DNA of 64,000 nt, taken from contig NZ_OY776414.1 of NCBI RefSeq assembly GCF_963675585.1, positions 2,087,001 to 2,151,000 on the forward strand. Reading direction: 5' to 3'. This DNA is from an uncultured Draconibacterium sp. GTDB lineage: Bacteria > Bacteroidota > Bacteroidia > Bacteroidales > Prolixibacteraceae. Within the stretch, counting starts at the first letter, position 1. Each line of letters begins with the position of its first letter. Shown here piece after piece: positions 36,820-46,315 of the stretch. The translations under genes were made by a program, and so were the position numbers. The notes beneath the pieces are model-generated. The model was not told the DNA's origin. It ran no database searches and saw only the letters and a program-made list of their open reading frames with translations.

Positions 36820-38121
36820 TTAAAGTTTTACGCTTTCGGCACGTTTATTTACTTTACTACCAATTGTTGCATAGAAGAACAGGTAAGCCAATCCTAAGAA
36901 CGGTACCCAGTACGAAGGCTGGAATCCTAAACCATCGGCAACAGCATTCTGTGCTAATGGAAGCAATCCTCCACCTACAACAAGTGTCATAAAAATACCG
37001 GAAGCAGCAGCAACATATTTACCCAAACCTTCAACAGCAAGGTTAAAAATACCACCCCACATAATTGATGTACACAAACCTACCAGAACAAGGAACATCG
37101 CATTAATCGGAACTTGTGCGAATGCAAATGACATTGAACTGCCCTGAGCCTGGAATACAGGCATACTTACCATGGTTGATGTAGGTAATAATATTGCCAA
37201 AAGAACCAATACCATACCAACAAATGACGCAAAAGTTAACATTGTTTTACTTGAAACCTTGCTACCTATAGATGCTCCAATCAAACGACCAACAAGCATT
37301 AGCAACCAATAAGTACCAGCTACAGAACCTGCAGTACCAGCATCCATTCCAATAGCAGCACTTGGGTCTGTCAACCAGAAAATCAGTGTTCCGGGTACTC
37401 CTACTTCAACACCTACGTAAACAAAAATTCCGATGGCTCCGAAAATGAAGTGACGGAATTGCATAGCACCTGCCATCAGACTTTTAATTGATTCAGATGC
37501 TGCACTTACGTGAGGCTCCGGAATGTTAACTGCCAACAGCACAAAGAAAGCCAAAGCAAAAATACCAAGTGCAATATACATCACCGGAAAAATGTCGGTA
37601 ATACGCGCATTAGCAACTTGCGAGCCGATTAAAATACCCACAAAGGCAGGAGTAAAAGTAGCCATTACTGAGTTGAATGAACCTCCAACCTGAATTAACT
37701 GATTTCCTTTATTACCTTCGCCACCAAGGGTATTAAGCATTGGGTTTACAACAGTGTTTAACAAAGTCATTGAGAAACCGGCTACGAATGCACCGATCAG
37801 ATACACGGTAAATGCCATTGATTCACTTGAATGGCCCGATAAGTATTGTATTCCAACCCCCACGAATCCAACTGCAATTGCAATTAAAGCAGTCTTCTTA
37901 TAACCAATTCGCTGAAGCAGAAGACCACCAGGAATTCCCATTACAGCGTAGGCAATAAAGTTTGCGGCATTACCCAACATCCCTTGTAAGTTACCAACGT
38001 TAAACTGAGATTTTAACACAACCCCCATAGGTGCGGCTAAATTGGTAACGAATGCGATCATACCAAACAGCAGAATCATCATGATAATTGGCACTGTGTA
38101 ATTTTGATTTTTAGTTTCCAT
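36820..38121 (-). CDS. MFS sugar permease (FucP/GluP-like), probable galactose/glucose importer
   Basis: 433-aa inner-membrane carrier with 12 hydrophobic segments, of the fucose/glucose-galactose:H+ symporter type. Typical features are NFIAYAVMGIPGGLLLQRIGYK after TM2, FNSVMATFTPAFVGILI and a long central cytoplasmic loop near IPEPHVSA. It is 32 bp from galT and in the same orientation as galT and galK, so galactose is the likely cargo. It supplies substrate for the Leloir genes next door. A terminator follows. Confidence 0.86.
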   Translation of the reverse strand: METKNQNYTVPIIMMILLFGMIAFVTNLAAPMGVVLKSQFNVGNLQGMLGNAANFIAYAVMGIPGGLLLQRIGYKKTALIAIAVGFVGVGIQYLSGHSSESMAFTVYLIGAFVAGFSMTLLNTVVNPMLNTLGGEGNKGNQLIQVGGSFNSVMATFTPAFVGILIGSQVANARITDIFPVMYIALGIFALAFFVLLAVNIPEPHVSAASESIKSLMAGAMQFRHFIFGAIGIFVYVGVEVGVPGTLIFWLTDPSAAIGMDAGTAGSVAGTYWLLMLVGRLIGASIGSKVSSKTMLTFASFVGMVLVLLAILLPTSTMVSMPVFQAQGSSMSFAFAQVPINAMFLVLVGLCTSIMWGGIFNLAVEGLGKYVAAASGIFMTLVVGGGLLPLAQNAVADGLGFQPSYWVPFLGLAYLFFYATIGSKVNKRAESVKL

Positions 38122-38153
38122 AATTAATCTTTATTGAATTTTAGTAGTTAAAA

Positions 38154-39194
38154 TTATTTTTTAAAATGAATTTTTGGCAAATCTCTTAATCGTTTAGCAG
38201 CTCCTTCGGCAGTAATGTCGCGTTGCGGAGTACCTAACATTTCATATCCAACCATAAATTTTTTAACCGATGCCGATCGTAAAAGTGGTGGATAAAAGTG
38301 CATATGCAAATGCCACTCCGGATGATCTTCACCATCGCAAGGTGCCTGGTGCAATCCTGCCGAGTAGGCAAATGAAGTTTCAAACAGGTTATCGTACATA
38401 ACCGTTAATTTTTTGTAGATGTCAGCAAGATCCGTTTTTTCAGTTTCGCTCAGTTGCAAAATATTCTGCACCGGACGTTTACTAATAATCATTGCTTCAA
38501 AGGGCCAAACTGCCCAGAACGGAATTAAAGCGACAAATGAATCGTTTTGATCCAGCAACCGAACTTCTTTTTCCAATTCAGCTTTTACGTAGTCGTCGAG
38601 TAAAGTTCTGCCGTGTTTTGCCAAATAGGCTTTTTGCGTTTCACATTCTTTCGACGGCTCGGTTGGAATTCCTTTCGACGACCAGATTTGTCCATGCGGG
38701 TGAGGATTAGAACACCCCATTATTGACCCCTTATTTTCAAAAATCTGAACATAGTTGATATTTGGGTTGCTTCCCAGTTCGGTATACTGTTCGCACCAAA
38801 CATCCACTACTTTTCGAATGTCTTCCACTTCCATTTCCGGAATGGTAAGACTGTGATCTTCGCTAAAACAAATTACTTTACAAATACCGCTTTCGCTTTG
38901 CGCCTGAAACAATTCACCTTCATCAATTCCTCCTTCCGGAGTATCGGTTAACAGTGCACTAAAATCGTTGGTAAAAACAAAAGTACCTTTGTAATCGGGA
39001 TTAAACTTGCCGCCTGCTCTTTCGTTACCTGCACACAGGTAACAACCAGGATCGTATTTTGGACGCTCTGCAACTACTGCTTTTTCGACCTGCCCTTGCC
39101 ACGGACGTTTTGAACGGTGTGGTGATACCAAAATCCAATCGCCGGTTAACGGGTTATATCTTTTATGAGGATGGTCTTCTATGTTAAAACTCAT
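38154..39194 (-). CDS. galT: UDP-glucose--hexose-1-phosphate uridylyltransferase
   Basis: Leloir-pathway enzyme exchanging galactose-1-phosphate with UDP-glucose. At 346 aa it has the usual length. It has [20 protein letters not shown] at the N-terminus, a zinc-site CYLCAGN, and the catalytic NPHPHGQIW, whose second histidine accepts the uridylyl group. Near the end is [11 protein letters not shown], the conserved second histidine cluster. It sits between galK and the permease, all on the minus strand, as a galactose operon. Confidence 0.96.
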   Translation of the reverse strand: MSFNIEDHPHKRYNPLTGDWILVSPHRSKRPWQGQVEKAVVAERPKYDPGCYLCAGNERAGGKFNPDYKGTFVFTNDFSALLTDTPEGGIDEGELFQAQSESGICKVICFSEDHSLTIPEMEVEDIRKVVDVWCEQYTELGSNPNINYVQIFENKGSIMGCSNPHPHGQIWSSKGIPTEPSKECETQKAYLAKHGRTLLDDYVKAELEKEVRLLDQNDSFVALIPFWAVWPFEAMIISKRPVQNILQLSETEKTDLADIYKKLTVMYDNLFETSFAYSAGLHQAPCDGEDHPEWHLHMHFYPPLLRSASVKKFMVGYEMLGTPQRDITAEGAAKRLRDLPKIHFKK

Positions 39195-39236
39195 CAGAAA
39201 ATTTATGTCAGTTATAATTTAGGTCGAAAATAAAGC

Positions 39237-39267
39237 AACTTATCCCGACTATAAATCGAGATAAGTT
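39237..39267. other. Inverted repeat between galK and galT
   Basis: AACTTATC...GATAAGTT with an inner CGA/TCG pairing, in the 199-bp gap. No T run follows on the minus strand, so an mRNA structure or operator is as likely as a terminator. Confidence 0.3.
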
Positions 39268-39393
39268 TAATATTTCCGCCTCAAAGTTAAAATATCATCT
39301 GTAATAGCGAACTTTTCGAAGTGTTTTTTTCTTCTGTCGCTATAAATACATTTCTAAAAAATTAGGATGACTCCCTATTCCTTTATAATTATT

Positions 39394-40686
39394 TTACAAA
39401 TCAAGTTTTACAGATCCTTTGGCTCTGATAAACAATTTGTGGCATTTTCCTTCGCCGTACACATGCTCCAATGTTTTAACGTATTCATCCAGTTTGTTCT
39501 GCGGAACAAATGCCTGAATGGTTCCACCGAATCCACCGCCGTGAACACGCCAGGCTCCCGAACCTTTTAACACCATCTCACTTAGTGCCAGTCCCAGAGA
39601 TACTACTTGTTCATCTTTATGAACTACATCGAAAATGTTTTGATTGTACATGTACGAACTGTAACCCGACTCAACAACCATGGTTAAGAACGACTGGAAA
39701 TCGTTATTCTCCAACGCTTCAACTTGTTTTACCACACGCGAGTTATCGCCCTGAAAATGGTAGGCGCGGAGAATTGCACGGTCGCTAACTCCTTTTTCGC
39801 GAATGGCAGGAATTTTATCTACAATTTGTTCAAGAGTAACTTCCCTTAAAACATTCGCTCCCAATTGAGCTGCTACCGATTTCATTTCGGTTGGCAACGA
39901 TGCATATTCAGCCTGAGAAGCAGGATCGTCGTGACCACCACCAACATCGGTAATTACCAAAGAAAATCCTGTTGAAACAAAATCAAAATCAACTTCTTTT
40001 ACAATTGGATTGGCCGGATCTTTAAAATCGATTGTGATTAATCCGCCACACGAACAGGCAGTCTGATCCATTAAACCACATGGTTTTCCAAAATAGTTGT
40101 TTTCACTCCATTGTCCGATGATTGCATTTTCCACTGCATCCATTTTACCTTCGTTAAACAACTCGCTCATAATTGCACCAATCAATACCTCGAATGAAGC
40201 AGAAGAGCTTAAACCTGAACCTTTTGGCACACGACCTTCAATACAAGCATCGAATCCTGCAATGGAGTAACCATTGTCTTTCATTTTTGCAGCAATACCT
40301 TTTACCAGCGAAGTAGAGGTATAAAATTCGGCTTCATTGGGCTGAAAATCGGTAAGCTCAACCTGAAACTCAGGATAACCTGCTGATTTTATACGAATTG
40401 TATTTGTTCCGTTTGGAGCTGCAACCGCAATATTATCGAGATTAACGGCACCTGCTAACACACGACCGTAGTTATGGTCAGTATGGTTTCCTCCAATTTC
40501 GGTACGTCCCGGCGAACTAAATAACGATACATCATCGGCACCATAAGTTGATTCAAATTCGCTCATCAGGCTTGCATACCTGTCGGCTTGTTCTTTTAAA
40601 ATGGCATTATCGGTGCCGTATAATTCCAAAAACAAGGGATTATTTCCTTCATTGATTTTTTCAATCAAGCTGCTAATCTTTGTCAT
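39394..40686 (-). CDS. galK: Galactokinase
   Basis: GHMP kinase phosphorylating galactose at C1. It has the galactokinase signature SPGRTEIGGNHTDHNYG (about residues 58-75), the ATP loop KGSGLSSSASFEVL (about 155-170), and GAWRVHGGGFGGTIQAF near the C-terminus. The 430-aa length is normal. First gene of the galK-galT-permease unit. A 17-bp operator shared with the regulator gene lies 91 bp before its start. Confidence 0.96.
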   Translation of the reverse strand: MTKISSLIEKINEGNNPLFLELYGTDNAILKEQADRYASLMSEFESTYGADDVSLFSSPGRTEIGGNHTDHNYGRVLAGAVNLDNIAVAAPNGTNTIRIKSAGYPEFQVELTDFQPNEAEFYTSTSLVKGIAAKMKDNGYSIAGFDACIEGRVPKGSGLSSSASFEVLIGAIMSELFNEGKMDAVENAIIGQWSENNYFGKPCGLMDQTACSCGGLITIDFKDPANPIVKEVDFDFVSTGFSLVITDVGGGHDDPASQAEYASLPTEMKSVAAQLGANVLREVTLEQIVDKIPAIREKGVSDRAILRAYHFQGDNSRVVKQVEALENNDFQSFLTMVVESGYSSYMYNQNIFDVVHKDEQVVSLGLALSEMVLKGSGAWRVHGGGFGGTIQAFVPQNKLDEYVKTLEHVYGEGKCHKLFIRAKGSVKLDL

Positions 40687-40776
40687 AATCGATTTTTTAA
40701 TTTAATTTTTATATTGATTTTACTGTTTCATTTTTTGTTGAACACTCATTTATAATGAGTTCTCCAGCGATTTCAA

Positions 40777-40793
40777 AACTGGTAGGTACTGGT
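40777..40793. promoter_or_regulatory. GntR-type regulator operator at galK
   Basis: AACTGGTAGGTACTGGT is the exact reverse complement of the site at 41933-41949. It contains two ACTGGT half-sites spaced 10 bp apart, one helical turn. Confidence 0.7.
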
Positions 40794-40863
40794 TGGGTGC
40801 AAATATAATTTTTAAAGTGAAGTTCTTGCATGTCAAAATCATGTTACATAGCAGTTTTAACAT

Positions 40864-41871
40864 TTATAAACTATTTCGAATGATAATACGTGAAGAATTC
40901 CGCACCTGAGCTTTACTCCGGCTTAACAACATGGCAGCAAGTGTTTTACCCATCTCCACAAAGTCGGTTGAAATAGTGGTAATCCCACCTGCAACGACCT
41001 CTTTTAACATGGTATCATTAAACGAAACAATACCAAATTTTTTACCCAGTTTCATTTTATAATACTTGGCAATTTTAACCAATTCAACCAAATCATGATC
41101 GGATATTAAAAAGTAGGCTTCATAAATTGATGGTTTGATTCCTGCCAGCGATTTTATTTCAGCGTATTGAAAATCGTTCTCTTTACAGAACTTTTCGAAA
41201 CCTGCCATCCGCTCGGCCGGTTCTTTTCCTCCCGGATTTACAAAAATAAGTTTACGGTATTTTTGCAAATAAGGCATTCCTTCAACCAGAGCGTCATAAA
41301 AGTCCATTTCAAAATCCTGATATACCACCGGGTAATCTTTTAAATCCGGTTTTAATCGATCGAGAATAAATACTTTTTCTTTTGGAATTCGGGCAATAAG
41401 GTTGCTCGTATTGTCAAAAGTAGCCGGCATAATAATATAAGAAGTATAATTTCCAATGCTCTCGCTTAACAGATTTTTAAATACCTTGTAATTAAAATGA
41501 TGGAAATAAACCTCAACACTCGCCCTCCCTTTTAAATTATTAATCAACGAATTATACAAATCTTCCTTAAATGCATTTAGCTCATCGAACAAAACAAAAA
41601 CCTTTTCCTGATTGTATATTTCAACCGAATCGATGTAATACCCTTTACCGGGCCGGCTTAACAGTACACCTTTTTCTTTTAAGGAATTAAACGCCAACAT
41701 TACCGTGTCGCGACTCAAATTATAATCCGAACAAATCTGATTAATAGAAGGTACTTTGTCACCTTTTTTTAAAGTCTTGCGCTCAATTCCTTCATACACC
41801 GATTCAATAATCTGTTTGTATTTTGGAGTCGACGATTTGGGGTCGATAAAAATAATTCTTCGTTTTGCCAT
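40864..41871 (-). CDS. GntR-family transcriptional regulator with sugar-binding-like sensor domain
   Basis: About 335-aa regulator, probably of galactose genes. An N-terminal winged helix (residues about 10-75, with PSINQICSDYNLSRDTVMLAFNSL as its recognition part) is followed by a LacI/periplasmic-binding-protein-like effector domain. That domain runs from about residue 85 to the end, with GKKFGIVSFNDTMLKEVVAGGITT as a typical part. The layout matches Bacteroides sugar regulators such as FucR and AraR. The ATG at 41871 is preferred to the frame opening at 41919. It lies between galK and galM, and its predicted operator occurs on both sides. Confidence 0.88.
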   Translation of the reverse strand: MAKRRIIFIDPKSSTPKYKQIIESVYEGIERKTLKKGDKVPSINQICSDYNLSRDTVMLAFNSLKEKGVLLSRPGKGYYIDSVEIYNQEKVFVLFDELNAFKEDLYNSLINNLKGRASVEVYFHHFNYKVFKNLLSESIGNYTSYIIMPATFDNTSNLIARIPKEKVFILDRLKPDLKDYPVVYQDFEMDFYDALVEGMPYLQKYRKLIFVNPGGKEPAERMAGFEKFCKENDFQYAEIKSLAGIKPSIYEAYFLISDHDLVELVKIAKYYKMKLGKKFGIVSFNDTMLKEVVAGGITTISTDFVEMGKTLAAMLLSRSKAQVRNSSRIIIRNSL

Positions 41872-41888
41872 AAGTTTTTCAGTTAACG

Positions 41889-41896
41889 CAAAATTA
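41889..41896 (-). promoter_or_regulatory. -7 element of the GntR-type regulator gene
   Basis: TAATTTTG on the minus strand fits TAnnTTTG and lies 18 bp before the ATG at 41871. The operator at 41933-41949 is about 40 bp further upstream. Confidence 0.5.
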
Positions 41897-41932
41897 GAAG
41901 TTTTTTTTGACAAAATCATGTTTTAAAACACC

Positions 41933-41949
41933 ACCAGTACCTACCAGTT
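41933..41949. promoter_or_regulatory. Operator between regulator gene and galM
   Basis: ACCAGTACCTACCAGTT, identical in 17 of 17 positions (opposite orientation) to 40777-40793. It sits in the divergent promoter region, so autoregulation and control of galM are likely. Confidence 0.7.
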
Positions 41950-42108
41950 AAAAATCAATTTTTGCATTTTTGTACTTTCTTGCATTTTAGGCTCACTCCT
42001 GAATGTTTTATTCATAATTTAATTTTTAATTACGAATGGAAATAAAATAGAGGGTATATTGAGCGGCATTTAAAAATATATTCAGAAATTTATATCAAAA
42101 AGAATAAC

Positions 42109-43146
42109 ATGAAAATTACATCAACTACATTCGGTCAATTACACGATGGAAGCAGTGCTGAACTGTTCACCCTGTCAAATGATACTGTCACAATTAAAAT
42201 TACCAACTACGGAGCTATAATAACTGCCATTGATATGCCCAATAAAAATGGAAGCATTGAAAATGTAGTTTGCGGTTTTGATAAACTCGAGACATACATA
42301 AGTGAAGAATACCTGGGAAGTTACCCCTATTTCGGTGCTATTATTGGCAGATTTGGTAATCGTATTGCCAAAGGTCATCTTGAAATTGAAGGGAAAAACT
42401 ATGAAATGGCAATCAACAACGGTCCAAATCACTTGCATGGTGGCCTGGTTGGATTCGACCGGAAACTATTTACAGCCGAAATTATTGAAAACGACAACGA
42501 GGTAGGCGTAAAACTATCTTATTTGAGTCCCGACGGCGAAGAAAATTATCCGGGAAATTTAAAAGTGACATGTATTTACACTTTAAATGAGGACAGCGAA
42601 CTTGGCATTCAGTATTATGCCGAAACCGACAAAACAACAGTGGTGAACCTCACCAACCATACCTATTTTAATTTAAGTGCTCAAAAGGAAAATATATTAA
42701 ACCACGAGTTGGAATTATCGGCTACTAAAATGACCGAAATGATTGAACAGATTCCTACAGGCAAAATAAAACCGGTGGTTGGAACTGCTTATGATTTCTC
42801 ATCACCTAGAAAACTAGGCGCTGCAGGGTTGGAAATGGGTTACGACGACAATTTTGTTTTGGACAACCAGGACGGTGAACTTGAGTTAGCAGGTTGTTTG
42901 AGCGAAGCAAAAAGCGGAAGAAAAGTTGAAGTATACACCACACAGCCTGGCATGCAGGTTTATACCGGCTATTGGAATCCGGAGTTGCTAATTGATGGTC
43001 AGAAGAAATTTGGCAGCTATTCAGGTATTGCACTCGAAACGCAACATTACCCTGATTCGGTGAATCAACCAAAATTCCCAACAACACTGTTAAAACCCGG
43101 TGAAAAATACGATCAGAAAACCGTTTACAAATTTATTACTGAATAA
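42109..43146 (+). CDS. galM: Aldose 1-epimerase (mutarotase)
   Basis: Interconverts alpha and beta anomers of galactose or glucose, supplying alpha-galactose to galactokinase. At 345 aa it has the family motifs: GRFGNRIAKG near residue 82, NNGPNHLHGG (catalytic histidine region), TVVNLTNHTYFNL and a C-terminal IALETQHYPDSVNQP. It is divergent from the regulator gene and shares the operator region at 41933. A terminator follows directly. Confidence 0.95.
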   Translation: MKITSTTFGQLHDGSSAELFTLSNDTVTIKITNYGAIITAIDMPNKNGSIENVVCGFDKLETYISEEYLGSYPYFGAIIGRFGNRIAKGHLEIEGKNYEMAINNGPNHLHGGLVGFDRKLFTAEIIENDNEVGVKLSYLSPDGEENYPGNLKVTCIYTLNEDSELGIQYYAETDKTTVVNLTNHTYFNLSAQKENILNHELELSATKMTEMIEQIPTGKIKPVVGTAYDFSSPRKLGAAGLEMGYDDNFVLDNQDGELELAGCLSEAKSGRKVEVYTTQPGMQVYTGYWNPELLIDGQKKFGSYSGIALETQHYPDSVNQPKFPTTLLKPGEKYDQKTVYKFITE

Positions 43147-43151
43147 ACAGG

Positions 43152-43176
43152 AAAATGCCCGAAAGGGCATTTTTTG
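43152..43176 (+). terminator. Terminator of galM
   Basis: 9-bp stem AAAATGCCC / GGGCATTTT with a GAAA tetraloop and a T run. Confidence 0.92.
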
Positions 43177-43214
43177 TTTCTAGCCGCACCTGGCCGTTCT
43201 ATAAGTTTTTTTGT

Positions 43215-43222
43215 TATTTTTG
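43215..43222 (+). promoter_or_regulatory. -7 element before the acyl-CoA ligase gene
   Basis: TATTTTTG fits TAnnTTTG, 33 bp before the ATG at 43255. The -33 box is not clear. Confidence 0.4.
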
Positions 43223-43254
43223 ATTTTCGACTTGAACTAAAACAGACAAAATAT

Positions 43255-45159
43255 ATGAAAACCATAATTGAGTTATTTGAAACGGCAGTAGTTAACTACC
43301 CCGATAATGTATACCTCTGGGAAAAAACAAAAAGTGAATACGAACCTACCACCTACAAAGAAACCAGGGAACAGGTTCTTAATCTGGCTGCCGGACTAAT
43401 TCAAATGGGTTTTAATAAAGGCGATCGTGCAGGCTTGGTTGCCGATGGAAGAAACGACTGGATAATAAGTGAACTCGGAATGCTTTACGCCGGCGGTATA
43501 AATGTTCCTCTTTCAATACGCCTGCAAGACAACGAACTGGCATTCAGGCTAAAACACAGCGGAAGTAAATATATTTTTGTATCGAAACAACACGAACAAA
43601 AGGTAGAGGCCATTCGCGATCAATTGCCCGAACTCGAAAAAGTAGTTTATATTGATGGCACAGAAAATCCGGATGAGAAAAATGTTGATTACCGTCAGCT
43701 ACTGAAAGATGGGGCGAAATTCAGAAAAGCCAATCCGGAAGAACTTGAAGCAAGATGGAAAGCCATTGAACCAAATGATGTGGCAAATATTTCATACACT
43801 TCCGGCACCACGGCCGATCCCAAAGGAATAATGCTTACCCATTTAAATTATGCAGCCAATGTAGTTCAATCGAATACATTAATGGACTTAAAAACGGAAT
43901 GGATAACGCTTGCTATTTTACCATGGGATCATGCGTTTGCGCATACTACCTGTTTGTATGTTTTTATGTACAAAGGAGCAAGTATTGCATCAGTTGAAAT
44001 TGGAAAAACGCCAATGGAAACGCTCCGAAATATTCCTAAAAATATATTGGAAATAAAACCGTCGTTAATGATGAGTGTTCCGGCATATTCCAAAACATTT
44101 AGAAAAAACATTGAAGCCGGAATTCGAAAAAAAGGAGAAATACTTTATAAACTTTTTCAGTTTGCCTTAAAGGTTGCCTATGCGCACAATGGTTATGGCA
44201 ACAACTGTGGAAAAGGATTCCGTTTCTTTTTAAAACCTTTACACTGGCTTTTCGACCAAATACTTTTTGCAAAAATACGCGATGGTTTTGGTGGAAATCT
44301 CGAATTTTTTGTTGGTGGCGGTGCTTTGCTTGACATTGAATTGCAACGTTTCTTTTATGCCATCGGAATGCCTGTATGCCAGGGATACGGTCTTACAGAA
44401 GCTGCCCCGGTAATTTCTTCTAACGTGCCCGAAGATGTAAAATTTGGTTCATCGGGTAAACTGGTTAAAAACCTTGAACTAAAAATACTTGACGACGATG
44501 GCAATGAATTACCAACAGGACAAAAAGGTGAAATTGTTGTAAAAGGCGACAATGTTATGCTGGGTTACTGGAACAATCCAACAGCAACTGCAGAAACGCT
44601 TAAAAACGGCTGGCTATATACCGGCGACATGGGCTACATGGGAAAAGACGGTTTTTTATATGTACTTGGGCGTTTTAAAAGTTTGCTGATCGGAAATGAT
44701 GGAGAGAAATATAGTCCGGAAGGAATTGAAGAAGCCATTGTTGATCAATCGCCCTACATCCAGCAAGCCATGCTTTACAACAATCAAAATCCGTATACAG
44801 TTGGTATGATTGTGCCCGAAATTGAAGCCATAAACCGTGTATTAAAAACAAAGGGAATTGAAAAGAACACCGATGAAGCCAATCGTGAAACTTTAAACAT
44901 CATTCAAGGCGAAATAAATGCATTTAAAAAAGGTGGAAAATTCGAAGGCGAATTCCCTGAAAGATGGCTTCCCACAACAATTTCGGTTTTACCGTATGCA
45001 TTTTCTACTGATAATAAAATGCTGAATGCGACAATGAAAATGGTTCGCGGACAAGTTACCGAGCAGTTTAATAAAGAATTGGAATTCCTGTACACTCCGG
45101 AAGCCAAAAACATTGTAAACGAAATGAATTTAAGCGCGGTACAAGAATGGAATAAATAA
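43255..45159 (+). CDS. Long-chain acyl-CoA synthetase / AMP-binding ligase
   Basis: 634-aa adenylate-forming enzyme that activates a fatty acid with ATP and CoA. It shows the AMP-binding loop ISYTSGTTADPKGIMLTH (about residue 178), QGYGLTEAAPV (about 378), and GWLYTGDMGYMGKDGFLYVLGR with the following catalytic-lysine region. The ATG at 43255 is preferred to the frame opening at 43174, which lies in the galM terminator. It is close to eukaryotic-type bacterial long-chain ligases (FAA1-like). Single-gene unit; chain-length preference unknown. Confidence 0.92.
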   Translation: MKTIIELFETAVVNYPDNVYLWEKTKSEYEPTTYKETREQVLNLAAGLIQMGFNKGDRAGLVADGRNDWIISELGMLYAGGINVPLSIRLQDNELAFRLKHSGSKYIFVSKQHEQKVEAIRDQLPELEKVVYIDGTENPDEKNVDYRQLLKDGAKFRKANPEELEARWKAIEPNDVANISYTSGTTADPKGIMLTHLNYAANVVQSNTLMDLKTEWITLAILPWDHAFAHTTCLYVFMYKGASIASVEIGKTPMETLRNIPKNILEIKPSLMMSVPAYSKTFRKNIEAGIRKKGEILYKLFQFALKVAYAHNGYGNNCGKGFRFFLKPLHWLFDQILFAKIRDGFGGNLEFFVGGGALLDIELQRFFYAIGMPVCQGYGLTEAAPVISSNVPEDVKFGSSGKLVKNLELKILDDDGNELPTGQKGEIVVKGDNVMLGYWNNPTATAETLKNGWLYTGDMGYMGKDGFLYVLGRFKSLLIGNDGEKYSPEGIEEAIVDQSPYIQQAMLYNNQNPYTVGMIVPEIEAINRVLKTKGIEKNTDEANRETLNIIQGEINAFKKGGKFEGEFPERWLPTTISVLPYAFSTDNKMLNATMKMVRGQVTEQFNKELEFLYTPEAKNIVNEMNLSAVQEWNK

Positions 45160-45263
45160 ATTTGGAAAGCATTATAATTTCAAATCCAAACACAATAATA
45201 TCAACAAGTTACACGCCGTTGTGCGTTTTAATAAATTTTGGACTGAAACCAAAACTTTTATCC

Positions 45264-45294
45264 TTGAACGCTGAAAAATAATTTATTAGATTTG
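45264..45294 (+). promoter_or_regulatory. Promoter of sugar kinase-galU operon
   Basis: TTG (45264-45266), 20-bp spacer, TAGATTTG (45287-45294), a good match to the Bacteroidota consensus 20 bp before the ATG. Confidence 0.65.
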
Positions 45295-45313
45295 GCGCTC
45301 TAAATATTCAAAC

Positions 45314-46315
45314 ATGATTATTGAAACAAGTTCATACCCCAGAGCTGCCGTAATTGGCAACCCATCGGATGGTTATTTCGGAAAAACCATTGCTTTTGTA
45401 TTTTCCAACTTTGTAGCCCGGGTACAACTCTATCAAACACCCGAACTGGAAATTAAACCGCAACGCCTCGACATTACTTCCTATCCAAACATGCAGGCGC
45501 TGGTTGAAGACATCAACTTTGCCGGATATTATGGAGGCATGCGTTTATTAAAAGGAATGATAAAGGTATTTTTCGAATACTGTCAAACAAATAACATTCA
45601 ACTGGCAAGTAAAAATTTCACAATCCGTTACGATTCAAATATTCCATTACGATTAGGATTGGCAGGATCGAGTGCAATTTTATCGTCGTTTTTAAAGGCA
45701 ATGTGCCTGTTTTACGAAGTTTATATTAATCCGGCAACTTTTGCAAATCTTGTTCTTTCGGTTGAAAATAATGAGCTGGGTATTTCTGCAGGATTACAAG
45801 ACCGCGTTGCACAGGCCTTTGAAAAGCCTGTTTTTATGGATTTCGATAAAAAAACGATGGAAAAACAAGGGTACGGAAATTACGAGGTTTTAAATACCAC
45901 CAACTTTCCGAACTTTTACATTGCCTACCGTAAAAACCTTTCAGAAGGAACAGAAACCGTGCACAATAACCTGAAAGCCCGTTTTAACATTGGAGAAAAA
46001 AAGGTATTGCAAGCCATGAAACGCTGGGCACAAATAACCGAAGAATTTAAAGTTGCACTTACCAACAAAGACAACGATACCATGCACAACTTAATCAACG
46101 AAAACTTTGATTTACGACGTGCACTTATTCCCATCAGCAAAGGAAATATCGAAATGGTTGATATGGCACGATCGGTTGGTGCAAGCGCAAAATTTACAGG
46201 TTCGGGTGGTGCAATTATAGGTACCTACAAAGACGAAATCATGTTTAGTAAATTAAAAGGAACACTAAACGATCATAATATTGAAGTCATAAAACCAAAT
46301 ATAGTTAACAATTAA
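45314..46315 (+). CDS. GHMP-family sugar kinase, glucuronokinase-like
   Basis: 333-aa small-molecule kinase. The N-terminal AAVIGNPSDGYFGKTIAF resembles the start of plant glucuronokinases and related sugar-1-kinases. The GHMP ATP loop PLRLGLAGSSAILSSF lies at about residues 113-128 and the third motif KFTGSGGAIIG near 298. Its stop overlaps the ATG of the galU-type gene (TAATG), so the two are coupled. A pathway free uronic acid or hexose to sugar-1-phosphate to UDP-sugar is the natural reading. It could alternatively act on another hexose. Confidence 0.82.
   Translation: MIIETSSYPRAAVIGNPSDGYFGKTIAFVFSNFVARVQLYQTPELEIKPQRLDITSYPNMQALVEDINFAGYYGGMRLLKGMIKVFFEYCQTNNIQLASKNFTIRYDSNIPLRLGLAGSSAILSSFLKAMCLFYEVYINPATFANLVLSVENNELGISAGLQDRVAQAFEKPVFMDFDKKTMEKQGYGNYEVLNTTNFPNFYIAYRKNLSEGTETVHNNLKARFNIGEKKVLQAMKRWAQITEEFKVALTNKDNDTMHNLINENFDLRRALIPISKGNIEMVDMARSVGASAKFTGSGGAIIGTYKDEIMFSKLKGTLNDHNIEVIKPNIVNN

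Noticed and set aside
39237-39267. Rho-independent terminator between galK and galT
   Set aside because: Stem has a mismatch and no T run on the transcribed strand; listed only as an inverted repeat.
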